Below, one piece after another: positions 13,055 to 20,918 of a DNA stretch of 64,000 bases (position 1 is the first letter of the stretch; every line of letters begins with the position of its first letter). The DNA is taken from the NCBI GenBank assembly GCA_041659285.1, contig JBAZYO010000005.1, positions 310,001-374,000 on the forward strand. Reading direction: 5' to 3'. Below the pieces are notes generated by a model. That model had not been told where the DNA came from and did no database searches. It worked only from the letters and a program-made list of their open reading frames with translations. Made by a program: the position numbers and the translations under genes. The stretch comes from Vicinamibacterales bacterium. Its GTDB lineage: Bacteria; Acidobacteriota; Vicinamibacteria; Vicinamibacterales; UBA2999.

Positions 13055-14332
13055 ATGAAGTCCCACACGCCACACTACGTCGCCGTGGCCGTGTCGAGCG
13101 CATTGGCGCTCGTCGTCACGGCCATGCCCGCGGTCGCGTCGGCACAGGATCCGTCGTCGCCCGCTGATCCGCAGCCCGTCGTCGAGGGCGTCTTGCCGGA
13201 ACCCGGCCTCCTCACCCGCGGCATCGACTTCGCCACCCGGACGATGGGCGACGGGAGCGGGGAGAAGAGCGGCATCTACCCGGAGATGGGCAACATGATC
13301 ACGGGCGCCGGCTGGATCTCCGGCGGCGCCGGCTATCGCCAGTGGATGGGCGGCGACCGCATGGTGTTCGACGTGTCGGCGGGGATGTCATGGCGGTCCT
13401 ACAAGATGGCGCGCGCGCGGTTCGAGTTCACCAACCTGGCCCGCAGCCGCGTCGCAATCGGGACGGAAGCCCGTTGGCAGGACTTCACGCAGAACAGTTT
13501 CTTCGGCACCGGCGCGGAGACACCGGAGACCGATCGCAGCGAGTACCGGCTGAAGTCGCTCAACCTGGTCGCCTACACCAACGTCCGGCCGGTGAAGTGG
13601 CTGACGTTCGGCGGCCGCGGCGGCTGGCTGCGGCGGCCGACCATCGACGTGGCCGGTGGCACCTTCCTGCGCGACTACCCGGCGACGCAGGACCTGTTCC
13701 CCAACGACCCGGTGTTCGCGGTCGCCGAGCAGCCCGCGTACGTGACCGGTGAACTGTCGGTGACGGCCGATACGCGCGACCATCGCAGCCACCCGCTGCG
13801 CGGCGGGCTGTATCGGAGTTCGTGGACCCGCTACTGGGCCCGCGACCTGGCCGCATTCAGCTTCCAGCGCTTCGAGGTTGAAGGCGCGCAGTTCGTGCCG
13901 ATGGCCGGCTCGCGCGTCACCCTCGCGTTGCACGGTTGGCTCGCCGCCTCCGATACGGCGGAGGGCAGCGTGGTGCCGTTCTACCTGATGCCGTCGCTGG
14001 GCGGAAACAACACGCTCCGGGCCTACCCGAACTACCGCTTCCACGACCGCCACTTCGCGGTGGTCAACGTGGAAGCCCGCCTGGCGTTGATGACGCACGT
14101 GGATCTCGCCGTGTTCGCCGACGCCGGCAACGTGGCGGCGCGCATGGCAGACCTCAACCTCGACAAGACGTCGTTTGGCTTGGGCCTGAGGCTGCACTCG
14201 GTTCGTTCGACGTTCGGCCGGCTTGACGTGGCGCACGGCAAGGAAGGGTGGCGCATCCTGTTCACCACGAGCGATCCACTGCATGCGTCGCGGCTGTCGC
14301 GCAAGACGGCGGCGATTCCGTTCGTCCCCTGA
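13055..14332 (+). CDS. Omp85-type outer-membrane beta-barrel (surface antigen) without POTRA
   Basis: A 425-aa exported protein: signal peptide to about residue 30 (ending VASAQD), a short linker, then a barrel. Alternating aromatic/polar strands, SVTADTRDHRSHPLRGGLYRS and the GGNNTLRAYPNYRFHDRHFAVVNVEAR segment (the latter resembling the conserved LRGY region of Bac_surface_Ag/Omp85) support a D15-like barrel of 14-16 strands. There is no room for POTRA domains, unlike BamA or TamA. The last residue is proline, not the aromatic residue usual for Omp85 barrels. Located between an exported unknown and a kinase-like protein, it may secrete or anchor a partner encoded nearby. Confidence 0.75.
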   Translation: MKSHTPHYVAVAVSSALALVVTAMPAVASAQDPSSPADPQPVVEGVLPEPGLLTRGIDFATRTMGDGSGEKSGIYPEMGNMITGAGWISGGAGYRQWMGGDRMVFDVSAGMSWRSYKMARARFEFTNLARSRVAIGTEARWQDFTQNSFFGTGAETPETDRSEYRLKSLNLVAYTNVRPVKWLTFGGRGGWLRRPTIDVAGGTFLRDYPATQDLFPNDPVFAVAEQPAYVTGELSVTADTRDHRSHPLRGGLYRSSWTRYWARDLAAFSFQRFEVEGAQFVPMAGSRVTLALHGWLAASDTAEGSVVPFYLMPSLGGNNTLRAYPNYRFHDRHFAVVNVEARLALMTHVDLAVFADAGNVAARMADLNLDKTSFGLGLRLHSVRSTFGRLDVAHGKEGWRILFTTSDPLHASRLSRKTAAIPFVP

Positions 14333-14344
14333 GGGGTGATGGCG

Positions 14345-15322
14345 ATGCACATTGTCGCGCTCGGCACCGCGTCGATCCTGTTCGCGCTCTACCTGCCGTT
14401 GTGCGCGAAGGTCGTGCATCCCACGGTGCCGCCGCCGGCCGCGGCGATTCGCTCGCTGTGGGTGCCGCCGGAAGACCTGTCTGAGCGCGACCTGTTCTTC
14501 GGACCATGGGGGCCGGAACGCGCACCCGAACCGCGCGCGACCTATACCTTGGTCGAGCACAAGCACACCGGCGTCAATCCCGGCCTGACCGTGCGCGACT
14601 CGCGCGACCGCGAGTGGAGCGTCAAGCAGGCGCCGCCCGAAGGCCAGCCGCCGGAGGGGCCGATCGAGGTGGCGCTGTCGCGCGTGCTCTCCGCCATCGG
14701 CTATCACCAGCCGCCGGTGTACTTCCTGCCGTCGTTCACCCTCCGCGACGACTGGGGCACGCATGTCGAACCCGGCGGGCGGTTCCGTCTCAAGGATCCG
14801 TTGCTCAAAGACCGCGGGTCCTGGTCATGGCAGACGAGCCCACTGGTTGGCACGCAGCCGTACCAGGGCCTGCTGGTCGTGCTGTTGCTCGTGAACGCGT
14901 CGGACCTGAAGAACGACAACAACACGCTGTACGAGTACCGGACCGGCGACCGAACAGAGCAGTGGTTCGTGGTCCGCGACCTGGGCACCGCGCTGGGCGG
15001 CACGGGCCGTCTGGCGCCGAAGCGCGGCGATGCCGCCGTCTTTGCCAGGCATCGGTTCATCACCGGCGTCGGCGACGGATTCGTGCAGTTCGGCTTCCGC
15101 GGCTATCACCAGGAACTCATTCGCGGGCGGATCACACCGCAAGACGTTGAGTGGGCCGGCCAACTGCTCGCGCGCCTGGACGCCCGGCAGTGGGACGAAG
15201 CCTTTCGCGCCGGCGGGTTCACGCCGGCCGCCGCGGCTCCGTTCATCAGTGTCATCAAGCGGCGGATCGACCAGGCCGTCCGCATCGGCGGCGGCGCCGG
15301 TATTGAAGGGGAAGGGCGGTAA
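14345..15322 (+). CDS. Membrane-anchored protein with kinase-like residue pattern, unknown
   Basis: A 325-aa protein with an N-terminal hydrophobic anchor (VALGTASILFALYLPLCAK). ATG 14345 is chosen because GAGGGG at 14331-14336 lies 8 nt upstream; GTG 14336 and ATG 14339 are in frame but too close. The order of residues recalls atypical protein or small-molecule kinases: EWSVKQ (Lys near 94), a Glu near 108, then NASDLKNDNN (near 184-192) resembling a catalytic Asp-x-Lys-x-x-Asn loop, and VVRDLG (near 210) resembling DFG. This is a pattern reading, not a family match; it might equally be an unrelated fold. It is followed after 3 bp by a phosphoesterase. Confidence 0.5.
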   Translation: MHIVALGTASILFALYLPLCAKVVHPTVPPPAAAIRSLWVPPEDLSERDLFFGPWGPERAPEPRATYTLVEHKHTGVNPGLTVRDSRDREWSVKQAPPEGQPPEGPIEVALSRVLSAIGYHQPPVYFLPSFTLRDDWGTHVEPGGRFRLKDPLLKDRGSWSWQTSPLVGTQPYQGLLVVLLLVNASDLKNDNNTLYEYRTGDRTEQWFVVRDLGTALGGTGRLAPKRGDAAVFARHRFITGVGDGFVQFGFRGYHQELIRGRITPQDVEWAGQLLARLDARQWDEAFRAGGFTPAAAAPFISVIKRRIDQAVRIGGGAGIEGEGR

Positions 15323-15325
15323 GCC

Positions 15326-16183
15326 ATGCGTCGCCTTGTCACGTTGCTCCTGCTCCTGCTCCTGGCCGCCCCGGTGTCGTGGGTGGGCGCGCGGCAGGTC
15401 ACCCTGCCCGTGGACGATCGGGAGGCCGTGCGGTTCGCCGTGATTGGCGACAACGGCACGGGCGAGCCGCCGCAGTACGAGGTCGCCCGGCAGATGCTGC
15501 AGGCGCATGCGACGTTCCCGTTCGAGTTCGTCGTGATGCTCGGCGACAACATGTATGGGTCGCAAACGCCGCGGGACTTCCTGAACAAGTTCGAGAGCCC
15601 GTACGGCCCGTTGATCCGCATGAAGATCCCGTTCTTCGCGGTGCTCGGCAATCACGACGAGCCGACCAATCGCAACTACCCGGGATTCAACATGGGCGGC
15701 CAGCGCTACTACAGCTTCGTCAGGGGCCGGGCGCGGTTCTTCATGTTCGACACCAACTTCATGGACCCGAAGCAACTGGACTGGATCAAGGAGGCGCTGC
15801 GCGGGTCCCCGGACGATTGGAAGATCGCCGTCTTCCATCACCCGATCTATTCCGACGGCGACCGCCATGGCCCGGACCTGCAGCTGCGCGTCGCGCTCGA
15901 GCCGCTTCTGGTCGAATACGGCGTGGACGTCGTGTTCTCGGGCCATGAACACGTCTACGAGCGCATCAAGCCGCAGAAGGGCATCACCTACTTCGTGGCC
16001 GGATCGAGCGGCCAGTTGCGAAAGGGCGGACTGACGCCGTCGGCGATCACCGCCGCCGGTTTCGACCAGGACCGGGCGTTCCTGATCGTCTCGGTCATTG
16101 GTGACGAGATGTTCTTCCAGACCCTTTCGCGCACCGGCGCCACCGTGGACGCGGGCGTGATTCGCCGCCGGGCGACGTCCTAG
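15326..16183 (+). CDS. Exported metallophosphoesterase, purple acid phosphatase-like
   Basis: A 285-aa phosphoesterase with a Sec signal peptide (LVTLLLLLLLAAPVSW). The dinuclear metal ligands are seen in order: VIGDNGTG, VVMLGDNMY, AVLGNHDEP, FHHPIYSDG and FSGHEHVYER, with GSSGQ near the end. These match the calcineurin-like/purple acid phosphatase family. The substrate cannot be read from the sequence. It lies 3 bp after the kinase-like gene, so the two may act on the same phosphorylated molecule in the periplasm. Confidence 0.88.
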   Translation: MRRLVTLLLLLLLAAPVSWVGARQVTLPVDDREAVRFAVIGDNGTGEPPQYEVARQMLQAHATFPFEFVVMLGDNMYGSQTPRDFLNKFESPYGPLIRMKIPFFAVLGNHDEPTNRNYPGFNMGGQRYYSFVRGRARFFMFDTNFMDPKQLDWIKEALRGSPDDWKIAVFHHPIYSDGDRHGPDLQLRVALEPLLVEYGVDVVFSGHEHVYERIKPQKGITYFVAGSSGQLRKGGLTPSAITAAGFDQDRAFLIVSVIGDEMFFQTLSRTGATVDAGVIRRRATS

Positions 16184-16192
16184 GAGATCGTC

Positions 16193-17386
16193 ATGAGCCA
16201 GCCCATTCTCACCGTTCCCGCCATGACCACGACGGCCGCCCAACGGCGCACGCTCCGGCGCGCGTTTCGCTTCGTGCTGAACCAGTTTCTGTTGCTGCCG
16301 TTCGGCGCCGCCATCGCGCTGATCTGGGCCAACACCGAAGGCGAAGGCTACTTCCGCTTCGCCGGCGCGTGGACCTGGCCCGTCAACGAAATCGGGATGG
16401 CCATCTTCCTTGCCTTGATCGCCCAGGAAGTGTTCGAGGCGGTCATGCCCGGCGGCGCCCTCGGCCACTGGCGGTACTGGGTGATGCCGGCGGCCGGCGC
16501 CGTGGGCGGGCTGCTCGGCGCGGCGGCCGCGTTCTCCGCCGTCGTCACCCTGCGGCACGAGATGGCCCTGGCCGTGGCATGGCCGGTCGGCTGTGCTATC
16601 GACCTGGCGGCCGCCTACTACGTGCTCAGGCTGATCTATCCACGCCGGAGCAGCGTGGTCGGCTTGGTGTTGGTGCTGGCCGTGATCACCGACGCGATCG
16701 TGATGGTGGTGGTCACGCTCACCGCACCGGACTTCCGCTTCCACCCGGTGGGGGGCGCTGTGCTGCTGGCGGCGCTGGCCGGAGCCGCGGCGCTGCGCTG
16801 GATGAAAGTGCAATCGTTCTGGCCGTACTGGATTGTCTGCGGGACGCTGTCATGGCTCTCGTTCTACTGGATGGGGATCCATCCCGCGCTGGCGCTGGTG
16901 CCGATCGTGCCGCTCCTGCCACACGACCCGCGGCGGCGGAACGTGTTCGATGACCGGACCGACAACAACCCGATTCACCACGCCGAACATGAGTGGAACG
17001 GTGTCGCGCAGGTCGCGTTGTTCCTGTTCGGGCTGGTCAACGCCGGCGTGATCCTGAAGCACTACGACACCGGCACGTGGGCGGTCCTCACGGCGGCGCT
17101 CGTCGGCCGGCCGCTCGGCGTGCTCGGCGGCATCGGGCTGGCGGCGGTCGCCGGCTTGCGGCTGCCGCGCCACACGACCTGGCGCGACATGCTGGTGATG
17201 GCGCTGGCCACGACCAGTGGCTTCACGTTCGCGCTGTTTGTCACCGCGGCGATCCTGCCGATTGGCGCCGTGCTTGGGCAGATCACGCTCGGCGCGCTCT
17301 CGACGGTGGCAGGCATCGTGGTCACGTTTGTGGTGGCCCGGGTGCTGGGTGTCGGGAGGTTTGCGGAACGGAGAAAGGCCGCCTGA
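16193..17386 (+). CDS. NhaA-family Na+/H+ antiporter-like membrane protein
   Basis: A 397-aa protein with about 11-12 membrane spans. The opening FVLNQFLLLPFGAAIALIWANTEG and the segment beginning VNEIGMAIFLALIAQEVFEA match NhaA. The aspartate of the PATDIA motif is kept (GCAIDLAAAY), but the DD pair of the transport site (usually IIDDLGAI) reads VITDAIVM, so the first Asp is Thr. That could change coupling or ion choice. It sits 9 bp after the phosphatase and overlaps the CHAD gene in TGATG. I would expect cation/proton exchange at the inner membrane, with reduced confidence in electrogenic Na+ transport. Confidence 0.85.
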   Translation: MSQPILTVPAMTTTAAQRRTLRRAFRFVLNQFLLLPFGAAIALIWANTEGEGYFRFAGAWTWPVNEIGMAIFLALIAQEVFEAVMPGGALGHWRYWVMPAAGAVGGLLGAAAAFSAVVTLRHEMALAVAWPVGCAIDLAAAYYVLRLIYPRRSSVVGLVLVLAVITDAIVMVVVTLTAPDFRFHPVGGAVLLAALAGAAALRWMKVQSFWPYWIVCGTLSWLSFYWMGIHPALALVPIVPLLPHDPRRRNVFDDRTDNNPIHHAEHEWNGVAQVALFLFGLVNAGVILKHYDTGTWAVLTAALVGRPLGVLGGIGLAAVAGLRLPRHTTWRDMLVMALATTSGFTFALFVTAAILPIGAVLGQITLGALSTVAGIVVTFVVARVLGVGRFAERRKAA

Positions 17387-18297
17387 TGTCCTTTCGCTTG
17401 AAGCCCGGAGCGCCGCTGTCTCGACAGGTGCGGCGGCTGATGGACCGCCAGTTGGACGCGGCGATCGCGTGCCTGGACACGCCGTCGGCGGCGCCGAGCG
17501 TGGACGATGTCCACGAGGCTCGCAAGCATGTGAAGAAGGCCCGGGCGTTGCTGCGGCTGGTGCGTTCGGCGCTGGGCGGCGAATACGGTCCGGCCAACCA
17601 CCGGCTGCGCGCGGCCAATCGCCTGCTGGGCCCGATCGCCGACGCCAGCGCGGTGGTCGCAACGTTCGACCGCCTGTGCGACCTCGAGGGCGAGAGGCTC
17701 GCCGCCCCAACCGTCAGCGCGATCCGCGCCGGCCTCCTGGCGCGGGCGGGGCGTGTCTCTCAGCGAGCCGAGGCCGGCCGCGCGCGCGCCCGCGCCGTCC
17801 GGCTGCTGAAGACACAACAGCGCCGCGAGAACGACTTGAAAGTGAAGCAGCGCGGCAAGGCCGCAGTGGTGGCGGCGGTCAAGGCCGCACACCGGGGCAG
17901 CCGCGATGCCCGTGACGAGGCGCTGGCCGATCCCCGGCCGGATGCCCTGCATGCCTGGCGGCGGCGAGTCAAAAACCAGTGGTACCTGCTGCGGCTGCTC
18001 GATCACGCGTGCGGCGGGCGGCTGGTCGATGACCAGCACCGGCTCGAGGTGCTCGACGCCTGTCTGGGCGAACTGCATAACGCCGACCTGCTGGTGCCGC
18101 TGATCCGCGAGGCGCCTTCGCTGTCGCCGCGCGCGGCCGCGCGCGGCCTGCGCTCGGTCCGCGCGTATCGCCGTGACCTGTTGGGCAAGGCCCGGACCCT
18201 CGGCCGCTGCTTCGACGAGACGCCAGCCTCCCACGCCGAGCGCGTGCGCGCCCTGTGGGTGTCGGGGAGGGCCGGACCATGGAAGCGCGCCGCCTGA
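17386..18297 (+). CDS. CHAD domain protein, likely polyphosphate-binding
   Basis: A 303-aa cytoplasmic protein, all helical and strongly basic. It has the CHAD hallmarks: DDVHEARKHVKKARALLRLVR near residue 45 and LHAWRRRVKNQWYLLRLL near residue 190, two histidine/arginine/lysine-rich helices that bind polyphosphate. No CYTH/triphosphatase domain is fused. ATG 17386 overlaps the antiporter stop (TGATG). The last 19 bp overlap the ABC exporter gene. The link with a phosphatase and an antiporter suggests phosphate or ion homeostasis, which is inference. Confidence 0.85.
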   Translation: MSFRLKPGAPLSRQVRRLMDRQLDAAIACLDTPSAAPSVDDVHEARKHVKKARALLRLVRSALGGEYGPANHRLRAANRLLGPIADASAVVATFDRLCDLEGERLAAPTVSAIRAGLLARAGRVSQRAEAGRARARAVRLLKTQQRRENDLKVKQRGKAAVVAAVKAAHRGSRDARDEALADPRPDALHAWRRRVKNQWYLLRLLDHACGGRLVDDQHRLEVLDACLGELHNADLLVPLIREAPSLSPRAAARGLRSVRAYRRDLLGKARTLGRCFDETPASHAERVRALWVSGRAGPWKRAA

Positions 18298-20108
18298 GCA
18301 TTGCCGGCCTGCTGCGGCCGCACGCCCGCCTGCTGGCCGTGGCCGCCGGCGCCATGCTGGTCCAGGGTTTCACCGAGTTGCTCGAGCCGTGGCCGCTGAA
18401 GGTGATCTTCGACTACGTCCTGGGCGACAAGGCCCCGCCGGCGTGGATGGCGCCGTGGCTCAGCGGCGGCGACCGCCTGGTGATTCTCGATGTCGCGGCC
18501 ATGGCCGTGGTGCTGATTGCCGTCGTCAACGCTGTCAGCGCCTACACCGACAAGTACTTCTCCAGCACCGTCGGCAAGCGCGTGGGTTTCGAGCTGCGGC
18601 ATCGCCTCTACCACCACGTGCAGCGCCTCTCGCTCTCCTTCTATGAACGGCGGCAGACCGGCGACATGGTGGTGCGCCTGACCAGCGACATCGACGCCGC
18701 CGAGGATTTCATCGCCGCCATCCTCCAGATTGCGCTCGACCTCATCACCATCACCGGCATGACCGTGGTCATGTTCTATCTGGATTGGCGGTTCAGCCTG
18801 ATCGGGCTCTCGGTGGCCCCGGTGCTGTTCGTGATGGTCTACCGCTACACACGGCGCATCAAGAACGCGGCCCGTGAGGTCAAGGCGAAGGAGAGCGCGC
18901 TGGCCTCGGTGGTCCAGGAGTCGATCTCATCGGCGCGGGTGGTGAAGGCGTTTGCGACCGAAGACTACGAGGAACGGCGCCTCGATCGGGAGAGTGCGGA
19001 GAGCGTCCGCATCAGCCTGCGGGCGCGGAGCCTGAAGGCGCGGCTCGCGCCATTGGTTGATGTGATTGTCGCGGTCGGCACCTGCGTGGTGTTGTGGTAC
19101 GGCGTCAGGCTGGTCATTGCCGATCGCCTGTCGGCCGGCGCCCTCCTCGTGTTCGTGATCTATCTCGGCAAGATGTACAAGCCGATGAAGAACCTCTCCA
19201 AGATGTCCGACACGTTGTCGAAGGCGGCCATCAGCTTCGAGCGCATCCGCGAGGTGCTGTCGCTGGAAAGCCAGGTTCGGGACCGGCCCGGCGCGAAGCC
19301 GGCGCCGCCGTTGCGCGGCCGCATCGAGTTCGCCGGCGTCACGTTCGGGTTTTCGCCGGACCAGTCCGTGCTCACGGGAGTCAACCTGACGGTGGCGGCG
19401 GGCCAGCGGGCGGCGCTGGTCGGCCTGACCGGCACCGGCAAGTCCACCTTGCTCTGCCTGATCCCCCGGCTCTACGACGTCCGCGACGGCCGCATCACCA
19501 TCGACGGGGATGACATCCGCGACTACAAGCTGGAGACCCTGCGCCGCCAGGTCAGCTTCGTGCTCCAGGACACGCTGCTGTTCCGCGCCACGGTGGCGCA
19601 GAACATCGCCTACGGCCGGCCGGACGCCACCACGGACGAGATCGTGGGCGCCGCCCGCCTTGCCCATGCCGACGAGTTCATCGACCGCCTGCCACAGGGC
19701 TACGAGACCATGCTCGGCGAGCGCGGTGACACCCTGTCGGGCGGGCAACGCCAGCGCATCGCCATTGCCCGCGCCATCATTCGCGACGCGCCCATCCTGC
19801 TGCTGGACGAGCCGTCGGCGTCGCTCGATCCGGAGTCGGAACAGTTGATCTTCGAAGGCCTGTCCACGCTGATGGCGGGCCGCACCTCGATCACGATCGC
19901 GCACCGCCTGGCCACGGTGCGCCACGCCGACGTGATCTTCGTGCTCGATCACGGCGTGATTGCCGAGCAGGGCACGCACCGCGAGTTGCTCGCCAAGGGC
20001 GGCTTGTACGCGCGCCTGTATCGCATCCAGTTTCAGCCCGAAGACCCGGACCGCCCGCTGGCGGTCCCGGAAGCCGCGGCGGTACCAGGGACAGCCGGCG
20101 CGGCATGA
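18279..20108 (+). CDS. ABC exporter, fused transmembrane and ATPase domains (MsbA-like)
   Basis: A 609-aa half-transporter that would work as a homodimer in the inner membrane. The first ~320 residues hold six spans of the type-1 exporter domain (FYERRQTGDMVVRLTSDID is the coupling region). The ATPase has Walker A GLTGTGKST, Q-loop FVLQDTLLF, signature LSGGQRQR, Walker B ILLLDEPS and switch IAHRL, all intact. ATG 18279 is chosen for its position 8-14 nt after GGGGAGGG; an ATG at 18255 is in frame. MsbA-like lipid or peptide export is possible but the substrate is unknown. The start lies inside the CHAD gene. Confidence 0.92.
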   Translation: MEARRLSIAGLLRPHARLLAVAAGAMLVQGFTELLEPWPLKVIFDYVLGDKAPPAWMAPWLSGGDRLVILDVAAMAVVLIAVVNAVSAYTDKYFSSTVGKRVGFELRHRLYHHVQRLSLSFYERRQTGDMVVRLTSDIDAAEDFIAAILQIALDLITITGMTVVMFYLDWRFSLIGLSVAPVLFVMVYRYTRRIKNAAREVKAKESALASVVQESISSARVVKAFATEDYEERRLDRESAESVRISLRARSLKARLAPLVDVIVAVGTCVVLWYGVRLVIADRLSAGALLVFVIYLGKMYKPMKNLSKMSDTLSKAAISFERIREVLSLESQVRDRPGAKPAPPLRGRIEFAGVTFGFSPDQSVLTGVNLTVAAGQRAALVGLTGTGKSTLLCLIPRLYDVRDGRITIDGDDIRDYKLETLRRQVSFVLQDTLLFRATVAQNIAYGRPDATTDEIVGAARLAHADEFIDRLPQGYETMLGERGDTLSGGQRQRIAIARAIIRDAPILLLDEPSASLDPESEQLIFEGLSTLMAGRTSITIAHRLATVRHADVIFVLDHGVIAEQGTHRELLAKGGLYARLYRIQFQPEDPDRPLAVPEAAAVPGTAGAA

Positions 20109-20129
20109 ACGCCGAAAGGAAGACCGACC

Positions 20130-20879
20130 GTGAAGACTCACCGATTCGCCGCCGTGGTCATGGGCCTCACCGCCTGCGTCCTCTCGGCCGTGGCCGTTGC
20201 GGCGGAGATGGAACCACGCACGCTGCGGGCCTACGAGGCCTACGTCGCCTCAGTGCGGCAGGCGTTTCTTGGTGACGGCCCAGGTCCCGCCGGCGACGAT
20301 CAGACCGGGCACATCACCAGGGTGCCGGGCGGCCTGGTGCATCACTGGCGCGGCGCCACCTTCATTCCCGGCGTGACCCTCGACGACGTGCTCGCCGTCG
20401 CCCAGGACTACGACCGTTACGCCGCGATCCACACGCCGGTGCTCGAATCACGATTACTCGCGCGCGAGGGAAACACGTTTCGCGTGTTTGCCAGGATGAA
20501 GGAGGGCGGCGGCATGGTGACCGCGGTGCTCGACGTCTGGTCGGTGGTCACCTACGTCCGCGGCGCCGGCGAGGTCCGCGCGCTTGGTGAAGCCAGGACG
20601 ATTCGGCAGCTCGCGGACGGGGACTGGCGCCGGCCGCGCTATCTGCCGCCCGGGGAGAACAGTGGCTACCTGTGGGCGGCGAACACGTTCACCAGGTTCA
20701 TGGAGCGCGACGGCGGCGTGCGGGTGGAACTGGACACGCTCGGGTTGAGCCGCAGGTTCCCGAAGTTACTGGGCTGGATCATCGAGCCGATCGTCAGGCG
20801 CATTGGCCTCAGCAGCGCCGAGCGCACACTTGCGGAGTTCAGCGCCGCCGTCAGCCAGGCGCGGCCCACAGACAAATGA
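20130..20879 (+). CDS. Exported START-like (SRPBCC) domain protein
   Basis: A 249-aa protein starting at GTG 20130 behind GAAAGGAAG. The first ~25 residues (RFAAVVMGLTACVLSAVAVAAE) are a signal peptide. The body has HHWRGATFIPGVTLDDVLAVAQDYDRYAAIHTP, then VRVELDTLGLSRRFPKLLGWIIEPI, the strand-helix pattern of polyketide-cyclase/START-like domains. A second START-like protein is encoded at 10453-11175, but the two are not close copies. It ends the eight-gene cluster; 39 bp later the next gene appears to have its own promoter. Confidence 0.65.
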   Translation: MKTHRFAAVVMGLTACVLSAVAVAAEMEPRTLRAYEAYVASVRQAFLGDGPGPAGDDQTGHITRVPGGLVHHWRGATFIPGVTLDDVLAVAQDYDRYAAIHTPVLESRLLAREGNTFRVFARMKEGGGMVTAVLDVWSVVTYVRGAGEVRALGEARTIRQLADGDWRRPRYLPPGENSGYLWAANTFTRFMERDGGVRVELDTLGLSRRFPKLLGWIIEPIVRRIGLSSAERTLAEFSAAVSQARPTDK

Positions 20880-20905
20880 TTGCAGGCCCGAACGGATCGC
20901 GACGA

Positions 20906-20911
20906 TAGAAT
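20906..20911 (+). promoter_or_regulatory. -10 hexamer of a likely leaderless transcript
   Basis: TAGAAT ends 7 nt before ATG 20919 and no Shine-Dalgarno sequence precedes the ATG. With the usual 6-8 nt from -10 to start of transcription, the mRNA would begin at or next to the ATG. No good -35 is seen. Confidence 0.4.
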
Positions 20912-20918
20912 CCTGCGG

